Positions 1 through 7,473 of a stretch of 9,039 bases of DNA are shown piece by piece (position 1 is the stretch's first letter; the number at the start of each line of letters is the position of its first letter). Made by a program: the position numbers and the translations under genes. The stretch comes from Phyllobacteriaceae bacterium UBA1940 (GTDB taxonomy: Bacteria; Pseudomonadota; Alphaproteobacteria; Rhizobiales; Rhizobiaceae). A model generated the notes under the pieces. That model searched no databases and was not told the origin of the DNA. It saw only the letters and a list, made by a program, of their open reading frames with translations. The stretch lies in the NCBI GenBank assembly GCA_002336975.1, contig DDFA01000130.1:1-9039 (forward strand), read 5' to 3'.

Positions 1-727
1 ATTTCTCGGATTTGCCGGTCGACCAGTTGTAATCGATCTTCTTGTAAGGGCAGCCGGACACGCACATACGCCAGCCCCGACACTTCTCCTGATCGATCAG
101 CACCACCCCGTCTTCCTCGCGCTTGTAGATCGCGCCCGATGGGCACGAGGCTGCGCAGGCAGGGTTGAGGCAATGCTCGCACAGGCGAGGCAGATACATC
201 ATGAAGGTGTTTTCGAACTCGCCGTAGATCTGCTTTTCGACGCCTTCGAAATTGTAGTCCTTCGAGCGTTTGGAGAATTCGCCGCCGAGGATTTCCTCCC
301 AGTTCGGCCCCCATTCGATCTTTTCCATGCGTTCGCCCGAAATCTGCGAGCGGGGGCGGGCGGTCGGCGAGGCCTGGCTTTCCTTCGCCGTCTGCAGATG
401 GCTGTAGTCGAAGTCGAACGGCTCGTAATAGTCGTCGATCTCGGGCAGGTCCGGATTGGCGAAGAGCTTGGCGAGGATGCGCCATTTGGCGCCCTGTTTC
501 GGCTCGATGCGGCCATTGGCCTTGCGCACCCAGCCGCCGTTCCAGCGCTTCTGGTTCTCCCAGTCTTTGGGATAGCCGATGCCGGGTTTGGTCTCGACAT
601 TGTTGAACCAGGCGTATTCGACGCCCTCGCGGTTGGTCCAGACGTTCTTGCAGGTGACCGAGCAGGTGTGACACCCGATGCACTTGTCGAGGTTCAGCAC
701 CATGCCGATTTGCGCGCGGATCTTCAT
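1..727 (-). CDS. narH: Respiratory nitrate reductase beta subunit NarH, N-terminal 242 residues (partial)
   Basis: NarH is the iron-sulphur subunit of the membrane-bound, cytoplasm-facing nitrate reductase NarGHI. It passes electrons from the haem subunit NarI to NarG. Translating the minus strand from the ATG at 727-725 gives an open frame of 242 codons to the window edge. It starts MKIRAQIGMVLNLDKC and carries CIGCHTCSVTC (Cys16, 19, 22, 26), CEHCLNPACAASC (Cys183, 186, 191, 195) and CRGWRMCVSGC (Cys216, Trp219, Cys222, Cys226). The Trp in place of the second Cys of the last group is the NarH hallmark that makes one centre [3Fe-4S]. NarH is usually about 510 residues, so roughly half is present and the last cysteine group is off the edge. 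The ATG overlaps the narG stop (ATGA), which implies translational coupling, and a strong Shine-Dalgarno sequence precedes it. Identification is firm; the rest is simply cut by the window. Confidence 0.97.
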   Translation of the reverse strand, partial: MKIRAQIGMVLNLDKCIGCHTCSVTCKNVWTNREGVEYAWFNNVETKPGIGYPKDWENQKRWNGGWVRKANGRIEPKQGAKWRILAKLFANPDLPEIDDYYEPFDFDYSHLQTAKESQASPTARPRSQISGERMEKIEWGPNWEEILGGEFSKRSKDYNFEGVEKQIYGEFENTFMMYLPRLCEHCLNPACAASCPSGAIYKREEDGVVLIDQEKCRGWRMCVSGCPYKKIDYNWSTGKSEK

Positions 728-3700
728 TCTGCCGCCTCCTTGTTTGCGCCTGTTTCGCGGTAGGGCCCTTCCATCCAGTCCACTTTCTCCAGCTTGTGCA
801 CGACGACGAACTCGTCGCGGTTGGAGCCGACGGTGCCGTAGTAGTTGAAGCCGTAGGATTGCTGCGCGTAGCCGCCGATCATGTGCGTCGGCTTGGTGAT
901 GGCGCGGGTCACCGAATTGTGGATGCCGCCGCGCTGGCCGGTGATCTGCGATCCGGGCGTATTCACGATCTTTTCCTGCGCGTGATACATGTAGATGGTT
1001 CCCTGCTTCATGCGCTGGGAAACCACGACGCGGGCGACGATCGCGCCGTTGACGTTGAAGACCTCGACCCAGTCATTGTCGACCAGCCCCGCCGTCTTGG
1101 CGTCGACCTCCGAAATCCATACGACCGGGCCGCCGCGGTTGAGCGTCAGCATCAGCAGATTGTCGGAATAGGTCGAGTGGATGCCCCATTTCTGGTGCGG
1201 GGTGATGAAGTTGAGGACGACCGATGGCTTGCCCTTCGACTTCTGCTCGATCATCGGATTGATCGACTTGGTGTCGATGGGCGGCCGGTAGACGCAGAAC
1301 GCCTCGCCGAAGGCGCGCATCCATAGATGGTCCTGGTAGAGCTGCTGGCGACCGGTGATGGTGCGCCACGGGATCAACTCGTGGACGTTGGTGTAGCCGG
1401 CATTGTAGCAGACCTTCTCAGACTCCAGCCCAGACCAGGTCGGAGAGGATATGATCTTGCGCGGCTGCGCGACGATGTCGCGGAAGCGGATCTTCTCGTC
1501 TTCCTTCGGAAGCGCCAGATGCGCATGCTCGCGGCCGGTGAACTGGGACAGCGCTTCCCACGCCTTGACCGCGACTTCGCCATTGGTCTCGGGCGCAAGC
1601 ATCAGGATGACCTCGGTGGCGTCGATGTCGCTGTCGATGCGCGGACGCCCCTTGGTCGGACCGGCCTCGTTGACGACGCCGTTGAGGCGGCCGAGCGCCT
1701 CGACCTCATGCTCGGTGTTCCACGAGATGCCCTTGCCGCCATTGCCGAGCTTGTCGAGCAACGGCCCGAGCGCGGTGAAGCGCCGGTAGAGGTTGGGGTA
1801 GTCGCGCTCGACGACAGCGACTGCTGGCATGGTCCTGCCGGGAACCGGGGCAGTCCCGGCGGTCTTCCAGTCTTCGACGTCGAAAGGCTGCGCCAGTTCG
1901 CCGGGCGTGTCGTGCAGGATCGGCGTCAGCACCACGTCCTTCTCCACGCCCAGAACCTCGGGCGCTACTTCGGAGAACTTTTTGGCGATACCCTTGAAGA
2001 TCTCCCAGTCGCTGCGCGCCTCCCAGGCCGGGTCTGCCGCGCTTGAAAGCGGGTGGATGAACGGGTGCATGTCGGAGGTGTTGAGATCGTTCTTTTCGTA
2101 CCAGGTGGCGGTCGGCAGAACGATGTCGGAATAGACGCAGGTGGTCGACATGCGGAAGTCGAGCGTCACCAGCAGGTCGAGCTTCCCCTCCGGCGCCGTG
2201 TCGTGCCAGACCGCCTCGCGAGCCCGCTGGCGGCCCTCGTCTCCAAGGTCCTTGCCCATGACGCCGTTCGACGTTCCGAGCAGGTGCTTGAGGAAATATT
2301 CATGGCCCTTGCCGGACGAGCCCAGCAGGTTGGAGCGCCAGACGAACATGTTGCGCGGCCAGTTGGCCGGATCGTCGGGGTCTTCGCAGGACATTTTGAG
2401 CTTTCCGGCGCCAAGCTGCGTGGCGACGTAGTCCTTCGGCTCCTGGCCGGCCGCGCCGGCCGCCTTGGCGATGTCGAGCGGGTTGGTCTTGAGCTGGGGC
2501 GCCGACGGCAGCCAGCCCATGCGCTCGGCGCGGATGTTGTAGTCGATCAGGGTTGCGTCCCACGGGCCTTCCGGAGCGGTCGGCGACAGGATCTCGTCCA
2601 CCTTCAGCGTTTCGTAGCGCCACTGGTCTGTGTGGGCGTAGAAGAAGGAGGTCGAGTTCATCTGCCGCGGCGGCCGCGACCAGTCGAGCGCGAAGGCAAG
2701 CGGCTGCCAGCCGGTCTGCGGACGCAGTTTTTCCTGACCGACATAGTGGCTCCAGCCGCCGCCGGACTGGCCGACGCAGCCGCACATGACCAGGAGATTG
2801 ATGATCCCCCGGTAGTTCATGTCCATGTGGTACCAGTGGTTCAGGCCGGCCCCGAGAATGACCATCGAGCGGCCATTGGTCTTTTCCGCGTTGAGCGCGA
2901 ATTCGCGCGCGACGGTGATGATGTGGCCGCGCGGCACGCCGGTGACCTTTTCGGCCCAGGCCGGAGTGTAGGGCGCGTCGTCGTCGTAGGACGTGGCACA
3001 ACTGTCGTCGCTCAGGCCCCGGTCGAGACCGTAGTTGGCGACGAACAGGTCGAACACCGTCGCCACCAGCGCCTCGCCGGAGGCCAGCGTCACCCGCTTG
3101 GCGGGCACTGCGCGCTCCAGCACGCTGTCATGGCTGGTGCCGGCGAAATGATCGTGCTCGCGATTGCCGAAATAGGGGAACGCCACATTGGCGACGGTGT
3201 CGCGGTCGGAGTCGAGGATCAGGCTCAATTCGAGCTCGACATCCTTGCCCTTGCCGTCCTTTGCCTCCAGGTTCCACTTGCCCTTGTCGCCCCAGCGATA
3301 GCCGATCGAGCCGGCCGGCGCGACGATCTTGCCCGACTTGCGGTCGATGGCGACGGTCTTCCACTCCGGATTGTTCTTCTCGCCGAGCTTGCCGCGGAAA
3401 TCAGATGCCCTGAGCAGCCGGTCGGGCACATAGCGCCCGTCCTTCTGGACCAGTCGGACCAGCATCGGCATATCTGTGTAGCGGCGACAGTAGTCCTCGA
3501 AATACTCCGCCTGCCGGTCGAGGTGAAACTCGCGCAGGATGACGTGTCCCATCGCCATGGCCAGCGCGGCGTCGGTGCCCTGCTTGGGGTGCAGCCAGAT
3601 GTCGGAGAATTTCGCCGCTTCCGAATAGTCGGGCGACACCACAACCGATTTCGCGCCCCGGTAGCGGGCCTCGGTGTAGAAGTGGGCGTCGGGGGTGCGG

Positions 3701-4479
3701 GTCTGTGGAACGTTCGAGCCCCACAGGATCAGGAATCCTGAATTGTACCAGTCGGCCGATTCCGGCACGTCGGTCTGCTCTCCCCAGGTCATCGGCGAGG
3801 CCGGCGGCAGATCGCAATACCAGTCGTAGAACGACATGCAGGCGCCGCCGAGCAGCGACAGATAGCGCGACCCGGCCGCGTAGGAGACCATCGACATGGC
3901 CGGGATCGGCGAGAAGCCGATCACCCGGTCGGGACCGTAGGTGCGAACCGTGTAGGCGTTGGCCGCGGCGATGATCTCGTTGACCTCGTCCCAACTCGCC
4001 CGCACGAAGCCGCCGAGGCCGCGCACCTTGCGGTATTCGTCGCGCTTTGCCGGATCCTGCTGGATCGCCGCCCATGCGCCGACCGGCGTCTTGATGGCGC
4101 GTTCGCGACGCCACAGCCGCAACAGGCGCGAACGCACCAGCGGATATTTCACCCGGTTGGCCGAATACATGTACCAGGAATAGCTGGCGCCCCGCGCGCA
4201 ACCGCGGGGCTCGTGGTTCGGCAGATCGGGCCGCGTGCGCGGATAGTCGGTCTGCTGCGTCTCCCAGGTGACGATGCCGCCCTTGACGTAGATCTTCCAC
4301 GAGCAGGAGCCGGTACAGTTCACGCCGTGGGTGGAACGAGCGATCTTGTCGTGCTGCCAGCGCTTTCGATACGCGTCCTCCCAGTCCCGGCTTTCATTGG
4401 TGGTGACGCCATGGTCGCCGGAGAAGGTGCCTGTGTTCTTCCGGGCCAGGAAGTTGAGACGGTTCAACAGATTTGACAT
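724..4479 (-). CDS. narG: Respiratory nitrate reductase alpha subunit NarG (molybdenum catalytic subunit)
   Basis: NarG binds the bis-MGD molybdenum cofactor and reduces nitrate to nitrite in the cytoplasm, as the catalytic subunit of NarGHI. The 1251-residue product is close to the E. coli length (about 1247) and aligns along its whole length from memory of that protein. Counting from MSNLLNRLNF, the FS0 [4Fe-4S] ligands are visible as HGVNCTGSC (His51, Cys55, Cys59) and Cys94 in PRGCARGAS. The molybdenum-ligating Asp is in SFYDWYCDLPPASP (about Asp219; Asp222 in E. coli). Other conserved blocks are WGEQTDVPESADWYNS, HWYHMDMNYRG, CGCVGQSGGGW, TATWYEKNDLNTSDMHPF, and a C-terminal MGD-binding segment with HQKWGIHSTYSDNLLMLTL. 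No signal peptide is seen. The frame is open upstream to an ATG at 4548, but 4479 is preferred: it gives the usual N-terminus, has AAAGGA before it and avoids overlapping narK. The gene ends in an ATGA overlap with narH. Confidence 0.98.
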   Translation of the reverse strand: MSNLLNRLNFLARKNTGTFSGDHGVTTNESRDWEDAYRKRWQHDKIARSTHGVNCTGSCSWKIYVKGGIVTWETQQTDYPRTRPDLPNHEPRGCARGASYSWYMYSANRVKYPLVRSRLLRLWRRERAIKTPVGAWAAIQQDPAKRDEYRKVRGLGGFVRASWDEVNEIIAAANAYTVRTYGPDRVIGFSPIPAMSMVSYAAGSRYLSLLGGACMSFYDWYCDLPPASPMTWGEQTDVPESADWYNSGFLILWGSNVPQTRTPDAHFYTEARYRGAKSVVVSPDYSEAAKFSDIWLHPKQGTDAALAMAMGHVILREFHLDRQAEYFEDYCRRYTDMPMLVRLVQKDGRYVPDRLLRASDFRGKLGEKNNPEWKTVAIDRKSGKIVAPAGSIGYRWGDKGKWNLEAKDGKGKDVELELSLILDSDRDTVANVAFPYFGNREHDHFAGTSHDSVLERAVPAKRVTLASGEALVATVFDLFVANYGLDRGLSDDSCATSYDDDAPYTPAWAEKVTGVPRGHIITVAREFALNAEKTNGRSMVILGAGLNHWYHMDMNYRGIINLLVMCGCVGQSGGGWSHYVGQEKLRPQTGWQPLAFALDWSRPPRQMNSTSFFYAHTDQWRYETLKVDEILSPTAPEGPWDATLIDYNIRAERMGWLPSAPQLKTNPLDIAKAAGAAGQEPKDYVATQLGAGKLKMSCEDPDDPANWPRNMFVWRSNLLGSSGKGHEYFLKHLLGTSNGVMGKDLGDEGRQRAREAVWHDTAPEGKLDLLVTLDFRMSTTCVYSDIVLPTATWYEKNDLNTSDMHPFIHPLSSAADPAWEARSDWEIFKGIAKKFSEVAPEVLGVEKDVVLTPILHDTPGELAQPFDVEDWKTAGTAPVPGRTMPAVAVVERDYPNLYRRFTALGPLLDKLGNGGKGISWNTEHEVEALGRLNGVVNEAGPTKGRPRIDSDIDATEVILMLAPETNGEVAVKAWEALSQFTGREHAHLALPKEDEKIRFRDIVAQPRKIISSPTWSGLESEKVCYNAGYTNVHELIPWRTITGRQQLYQDHLWMRAFGEAFCVYRPPIDTKSINPMIEQKSKGKPSVVLNFITPHQKWGIHSTYSDNLLMLTLNRGGPVVWISEVDAKTAGLVDNDWVEVFNVNGAIVARVVVSQRMKQGTIYMYHAQEKIVNTPGSQITGQRGGIHNSVTRAITKPTHMIGGYAQQSYGFNYYGTVGSNRDEFVVVHKLEKVDWMEGPYRETGANKEAAE
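735..741 (-). promoter_or_regulatory. Ribosome binding site of narH
   Basis: Minus-strand AAGGAGG lies 7 nt before the narH ATG, inside the last codons of narG. It is a perfect anti-16S match at good spacing. It fixes the narH start at 727 even though the start overlaps the narG stop codon. Confidence 0.85.
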
Positions 4480-4486
4480 CGCGTGG

Positions 4487-4492
4487 TCCTTT
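4487..4492 (-). promoter_or_regulatory. Ribosome binding site deciding the narG start
   Basis: Minus-strand AAAGGA sits in the 13-nt gap between the narK stop (4493-4495) and the ATG at 4479-4477, 7 nt before that ATG. It supports the 4479 start over the upstream in-frame ATG at 4548, which lies inside narK. Confidence 0.75.
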
Positions 4493-7231
4493 TCAGCTTG
4501 CTGGCGCGGTGCTGGCCGGCCGGACGTTTCCGCCGCGCTCGACGGCATGCAGCAGCCCGCCCTTTCGTGTGTAGAAGATGTAGGTGAGCCCCATGCAGAG
4601 CACGTAGAAGGCCAGGAACCCCCACAGCGCCGTCTCGGGCCCGCCGGTCATGGCGATCGAGGAGCCGTAGGCCTTCGGTATAAAGAAGGCGCCATAGGCG
4701 GCGATGGCCGAGGTGAAGGCGATGATGGCCGCCGACTCGCGCTCGGCCTGCTTGATCGTGGCGTCCCTGGACAGGTCAGGCATCAGCCTGGGGACCTCGA
4801 GCCGCATGATAGAGGGGATCATCTGGAAGGTCGACGCATTGCCGACGCCGGTGAGGAAGAACAGGGCCATGAAGCAGGTGAAGAAGCCCCAGAAGCTGCC
4901 GCCGGCGCCGCCCACCGGCAGGAACTGCAGCACGCCCCACACCGCGACGATCATGCCGACGAAGGTCCACAGCGTCACCCGTCCGCCGCCCCAGCGGTCG
5001 GACACCCAGCCGGTGCCGGCGCGCGACAGCGCCCCCACCAACGGGCCGAGGAAAGCGTAGGACAGGGCGTTGACCTCCGGAAACTGCGTCTTGATCAGCA
5101 GCGGGAAGCCGGCCGAATAGCCAATGAAGGAGCCGAACGTGCCGGTGTAGAGGATGCACATCACCCAGTTGTGGAAGCGCGAGAAGATGATCGACTGTTC
5201 GGCGAACGAGGCGCGTGCCGAGGCGATGTCGTTCATGCCGAGCCAGGCGGCGACGGTGGAGACGATCAGGAACGGAACCCAGACGAAACCGGCGTTCTGG
5301 AGCCAGAGCCTGGTTCCGTCGCTGGCGAGCTGGCCGTCGCCGACCGCGAAGGCGAAGGCGCCCGTCGAGATCACCACCGGAACCAGGAACTGCATGACGG
5401 AGACGCCGAGATTGCCGAGCCCGGCGTTGAGCGCCAGCGCATTGCCCTTCTCCGACTTCGGGAAGAAATAGGAGATGTTGGCCATCGAGGAGGCGAAGTT
5501 GCCGCCGCCCAGGCCGCACAGCAACGCCAGGACCAGGAAGATGAGATAGGGCGTCTCGGGGTTCTGCACCGCATAGCCGATGCCGAAGGCGGGGATCAGC
5601 AGCGACGCGGTCGACAGCGTCGTCCAAAGCCGGCCGCCGAAGATCGGCACCATGAAGGAGTAGAAGATGCGCAGCGTCGCGCCCGAAAGGCCCGGAAGCG
5701 CCGCCAGCCAGAACAGCTGATCGGTCGTGTAGTTGAAGCCGATGACCGGCAGTTTGGCCACCACCACCGACCAGACCATCCACACCGCGAAGGCGAGGAG
5801 CAGCGCCGGGATGGAGATCCAGAGATTGCGCCGGGCGATCGCGCGGCCCTTTTCGTTCCAGAATTTCTCGTCGTCGGGACGCCAGTCCTCCAGCACGCCG
5901 GACATGGCGCCATGCTTGTCCTTGCGGTGGATCGGCTGCATTTCCGGCAGTTCGGGCAGCGCGCCCAATTCACGCGAAAGCGCCGACTTCTCCATCTGCC
6001 GGATCGAGACGTGCATCCATGCCAGCGACACCGCCACGATGGCGAACAGCAGCATGAAGCAGGTCGTCCACACGCCCGTCATGTCGAGCAGGACGCCGAA
6101 GGCGATGGGCAGGACGAAGCCGCCGAGGCCGCCTATCATGCCGACGAGACCGCCGACCGCGCCGACGTGATCAGGATAGTAGACGGGGATGTGCTTGTAG
6201 ACCGCCGCCTTGCCCAGCGACATGAAGAAGCCGAGCACGAAGATCAGCAGGATGAAGGGCGCCAGGCCGAGGCTGGTCGAGAAGGTGATCGGCCCGCGGA
6301 CGCCGTGGATGACGTAGTCGGTGTCCGGATAGGACAGCATGAAGGTCGTCACCAGCGCCACGGTGAAGGTCCAGTACATGATGCGGCGTGCGCCATACCT
6401 GTCGGCGAGGTGGCCGCCATAAGCGCGGAAGACGGAAGCCGGGATCGAATAGAAGGCGGCGATCATGCCGGCCGTCTTGATGTCGAGTTCATAGACGCCG
6501 ACGAGGTAGCGCGGCAGCCACAGCGCCAATGCGACGAAACCGCCGAAGACGAAGAAATAGTAGATCGAAAAACGCCAGACCTGCAGGTTCTTGAGCGGCT
6601 CGAGCTGCATCAGGGCGCCGCGTGCCCTGGTTCCGGCGGCGCGCCGCGCCTTGAGGTCGGGATCGTCTTCGGTGGTCACCCAGAACAGGATGGCCATGAC
6701 GACCAGCGCAGCGGCCCAGACCTGGGCGACCATGGTCCAACCGAACGCCACCATGACAAAGGGGGCGACGAATTTGGTGACGGCGGCGCCGACGTTGCCG
6801 GCGCCGAAAATGCCGAGCGCGGTGCCCTGTTTTTCCTTCGGAAACCACTTCGAGACATAGGCGACGCCGACAGCGAAGGAGCCGCCGGCAAGACCGACGC
6901 CCAGCGCGGCGAGCAGCATCATCTCGTAGGTGGTTGCGTAGGAGAGCGCGAACGTCGCCGCCGCCGCCGCCAGCATGGTCAGAACGTAGACGATGCGTCC
7001 GCCATACTGATCGGTCCAGATGCCGAGAAAAATGCGCGAGAGCGAGCCGGTGAGGATCGGCGTGCCAGCGAGAAGGCCGAACTCGGTGTCGGTCAGGCCC
7101 AGATCGTCCTTGATCTGAATTCCGATGATGGAAAAGATCGTCCAGACGGCGAAGCAGACCGTGAAGGCCAGCGTGCTCATGCCGAGAACCGTGTTTTGCT
7201 GCCGCGAGGTTACCTCAGGGAGGGAACTCAT
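4493..7231 (-). CDS. narK: Fused NarK1-NarK2 nitrate/nitrite transporter
   Basis: This 912-residue inner-membrane protein joins two complete major facilitator domains of the nitrate/nitrite porter family, about twice the length of a single NarK. The N-terminal half (about 15-410) has Arg66 in SLSRIFLG, motif A-like DQYGGR, KWFPKEKQGTALGIFGAGNVG and Arg269. The C-terminal half (about 468-890) has Arg521, the nitrate signature GLGGGNFASSMANISYFFPK with LNAGLGNLG, and Arg737. These arginines fall where the two substrate-binding arginines of NarK lie (R89 and R305 in E. coli). A charged cytoplasmic linker of about 55 residues (about 411-465) joins the halves. In Paracoccus, NarK1 is a proton-linked nitrate importer and NarK2 a nitrate/nitrite antiporter; the same split is inferred here. 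It is first in the operon, 13 nt before narG. The ATG at 7231 is preceded by GGAAAGG with 8-nt spacing. Both halves look intact. Confidence 0.96.
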   Translation of the reverse strand: MSSLPEVTSRQQNTVLGMSTLAFTVCFAVWTIFSIIGIQIKDDLGLTDTEFGLLAGTPILTGSLSRIFLGIWTDQYGGRIVYVLTMLAAAAATFALSYATTYEMMLLAALGVGLAGGSFAVGVAYVSKWFPKEKQGTALGIFGAGNVGAAVTKFVAPFVMVAFGWTMVAQVWAAALVVMAILFWVTTEDDPDLKARRAAGTRARGALMQLEPLKNLQVWRFSIYYFFVFGGFVALALWLPRYLVGVYELDIKTAGMIAAFYSIPASVFRAYGGHLADRYGARRIMYWTFTVALVTTFMLSYPDTDYVIHGVRGPITFSTSLGLAPFILLIFVLGFFMSLGKAAVYKHIPVYYPDHVGAVGGLVGMIGGLGGFVLPIAFGVLLDMTGVWTTCFMLLFAIVAVSLAWMHVSIRQMEKSALSRELGALPELPEMQPIHRKDKHGAMSGVLEDWRPDDEKFWNEKGRAIARRNLWISIPALLLAFAVWMVWSVVVAKLPVIGFNYTTDQLFWLAALPGLSGATLRIFYSFMVPIFGGRLWTTLSTASLLIPAFGIGYAVQNPETPYLIFLVLALLCGLGGGNFASSMANISYFFPKSEKGNALALNAGLGNLGVSVMQFLVPVVISTGAFAFAVGDGQLASDGTRLWLQNAGFVWVPFLIVSTVAAWLGMNDIASARASFAEQSIIFSRFHNWVMCILYTGTFGSFIGYSAGFPLLIKTQFPEVNALSYAFLGPLVGALSRAGTGWVSDRWGGGRVTLWTFVGMIVAVWGVLQFLPVGGAGGSFWGFFTCFMALFFLTGVGNASTFQMIPSIMRLEVPRLMPDLSRDATIKQAERESAAIIAFTSAIAAYGAFFIPKAYGSSIAMTGGPETALWGFLAFYVLCMGLTYIFYTRKGGLLHAVERGGNVRPASTAPAS

Positions 7232-7239
7232 ATGCTCGA

Positions 7240-7246
7240 CCTTTCC
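7240..7246 (-). promoter_or_regulatory. Ribosome binding site of narK
   Basis: Minus-strand GGAAAGG, 8 nt before the ATG at 7231-7229. It is a good though not perfect Shine-Dalgarno match and supports this start for the transporter. Confidence 0.65.
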
Positions 7247-7314
7247 GCATGAGCGACGACGGCCGCTCCAATGGCTTTGACAGGGCGAGATTCAGGACTT
7301 TCCGGGCAAGTCGT

Positions 7315-7328
7315 TTGATGCAGATCAA
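7315..7328. promoter_or_regulatory. FNR-type operator (perfect TTGAT-N4-ATCAA)
   Basis: The sequence TTGATGCAGATCAA matches the FNR/FixK/Anr consensus in all ten defined positions. The palindrome extends by one more pair on each side (7314-7329). Its centre is 90 nt upstream of the narK ATG and about 152 nt upstream of the narR-like ATG. If it acts as a class II activator site (centre at -41.5), narK transcription would start near 7280, leaving a leader of about 48 nt. The minus-strand -10 at that position (near 7289-7294, TGAATC) is weak, as is common for activator-dependent promoters. The likely binder is an oxygen-sensing Fnr protein encoded outside the window, possibly together with the neighbouring regulator. 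The site is seen directly; its binder is inferred. Confidence 0.88.
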
Positions 7329-7351
7329 ATGGGCGGGGCCGCGGATGAGAA

Positions 7352-7380
7352 ATAAGACATTGTTAGAAAAGTTTTGTCAG
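7352..7380 (-). promoter_or_regulatory. Candidate sigma70-like promoter toward narK
   Basis: On the minus strand, CTGACA (7380-7375, five of six matches to TTGACA) is followed after 17 nt by TCTTAT (7357-7352, four of six matches to TATAAT). Transcription would start near 7345 and run through the FNR-type box at 7315-7328, which would then sit just downstream of the start. It could be a basal promoter or a chance match. The FNR-dependent start nearer narK is the more expected one. Confidence 0.35.
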
Positions 7381-7400
7381 ATGGCGCGCGCCGATCAAGA

Positions 7401-7429
7401 TTGACGGAATTATCCGCGAGATGTCTAAG
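7401..7429 (+). promoter_or_regulatory. Candidate sigma70-like promoter of the narR-like gene
   Basis: TTGACG (7401-7406, five of six matches) is followed after exactly 17 nt by TCTAAG (7424-7429, four of six matches). The predicted start of transcription is near 7436, about 38 nt before the ATG at 7474. Spacing and position are good, and the overlapping palindromes at 7430-7447 fall on the predicted start site. Confidence 0.5.
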
Positions 7430-7447
7430 TGACATTTGTCAATTGAC
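7430..7447. promoter_or_regulatory. Two overlapping palindromes at the narR-like promoter (possible operator)
   Basis: Two inverted repeats share half-sites here: TGACA-TT-TGTCA at 7430-7441 and the perfect GTCAATTGAC at 7438-7447. Together they form three alternating TGAC/GTCA half-sites that begin one base after the predicted -10. The position would suit repression or autoregulation by a dimeric regulator. The half-sites are not the canonical TTGAT of FNR. The symmetry is seen; the operator function is inferred. Confidence 0.4.
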
Positions 7448-7462
7448 GCATTCAAGAATCTC

Positions 7463-7468
7463 AAGGAG
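7463..7468 (+). promoter_or_regulatory. Ribosome binding site of the narR-like gene
   Basis: AAGGAG lies 5 nt before the ATG at 7474. It is a strong match and supports that start for the regulator. Confidence 0.8.
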
Positions 7469-7473
7469 ACGAA

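Noticed and set aside
173..763. A 196-codon open frame on the plus strand at the left edge
   Set aside because: It is antisense to narH, whose cysteine motifs and start are clear on the minus strand.
2053..3741. A 562-codon open frame on the plus strand opposite narG
   Set aside because: Same antisense effect; the opposite strand encodes the conserved core of NarG.
4480..4548. A 23-residue N-terminal extension of NarG from the upstream ATG
   Set aside because: It would overlap the narK end, resembles no NarG N-terminus, and the ATG at 4479 has its own ribosome binding site and gives the family length.
4331..7252. A 973-codon open frame on the plus strand opposite narK
   Set aside because: The long antisense frame results from high third-position GC in narK. 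Its translation is a low-complexity mix of Arg, Glu, Asp, Gly and Ala with no domain, and narK on the other strand is unmistakable.
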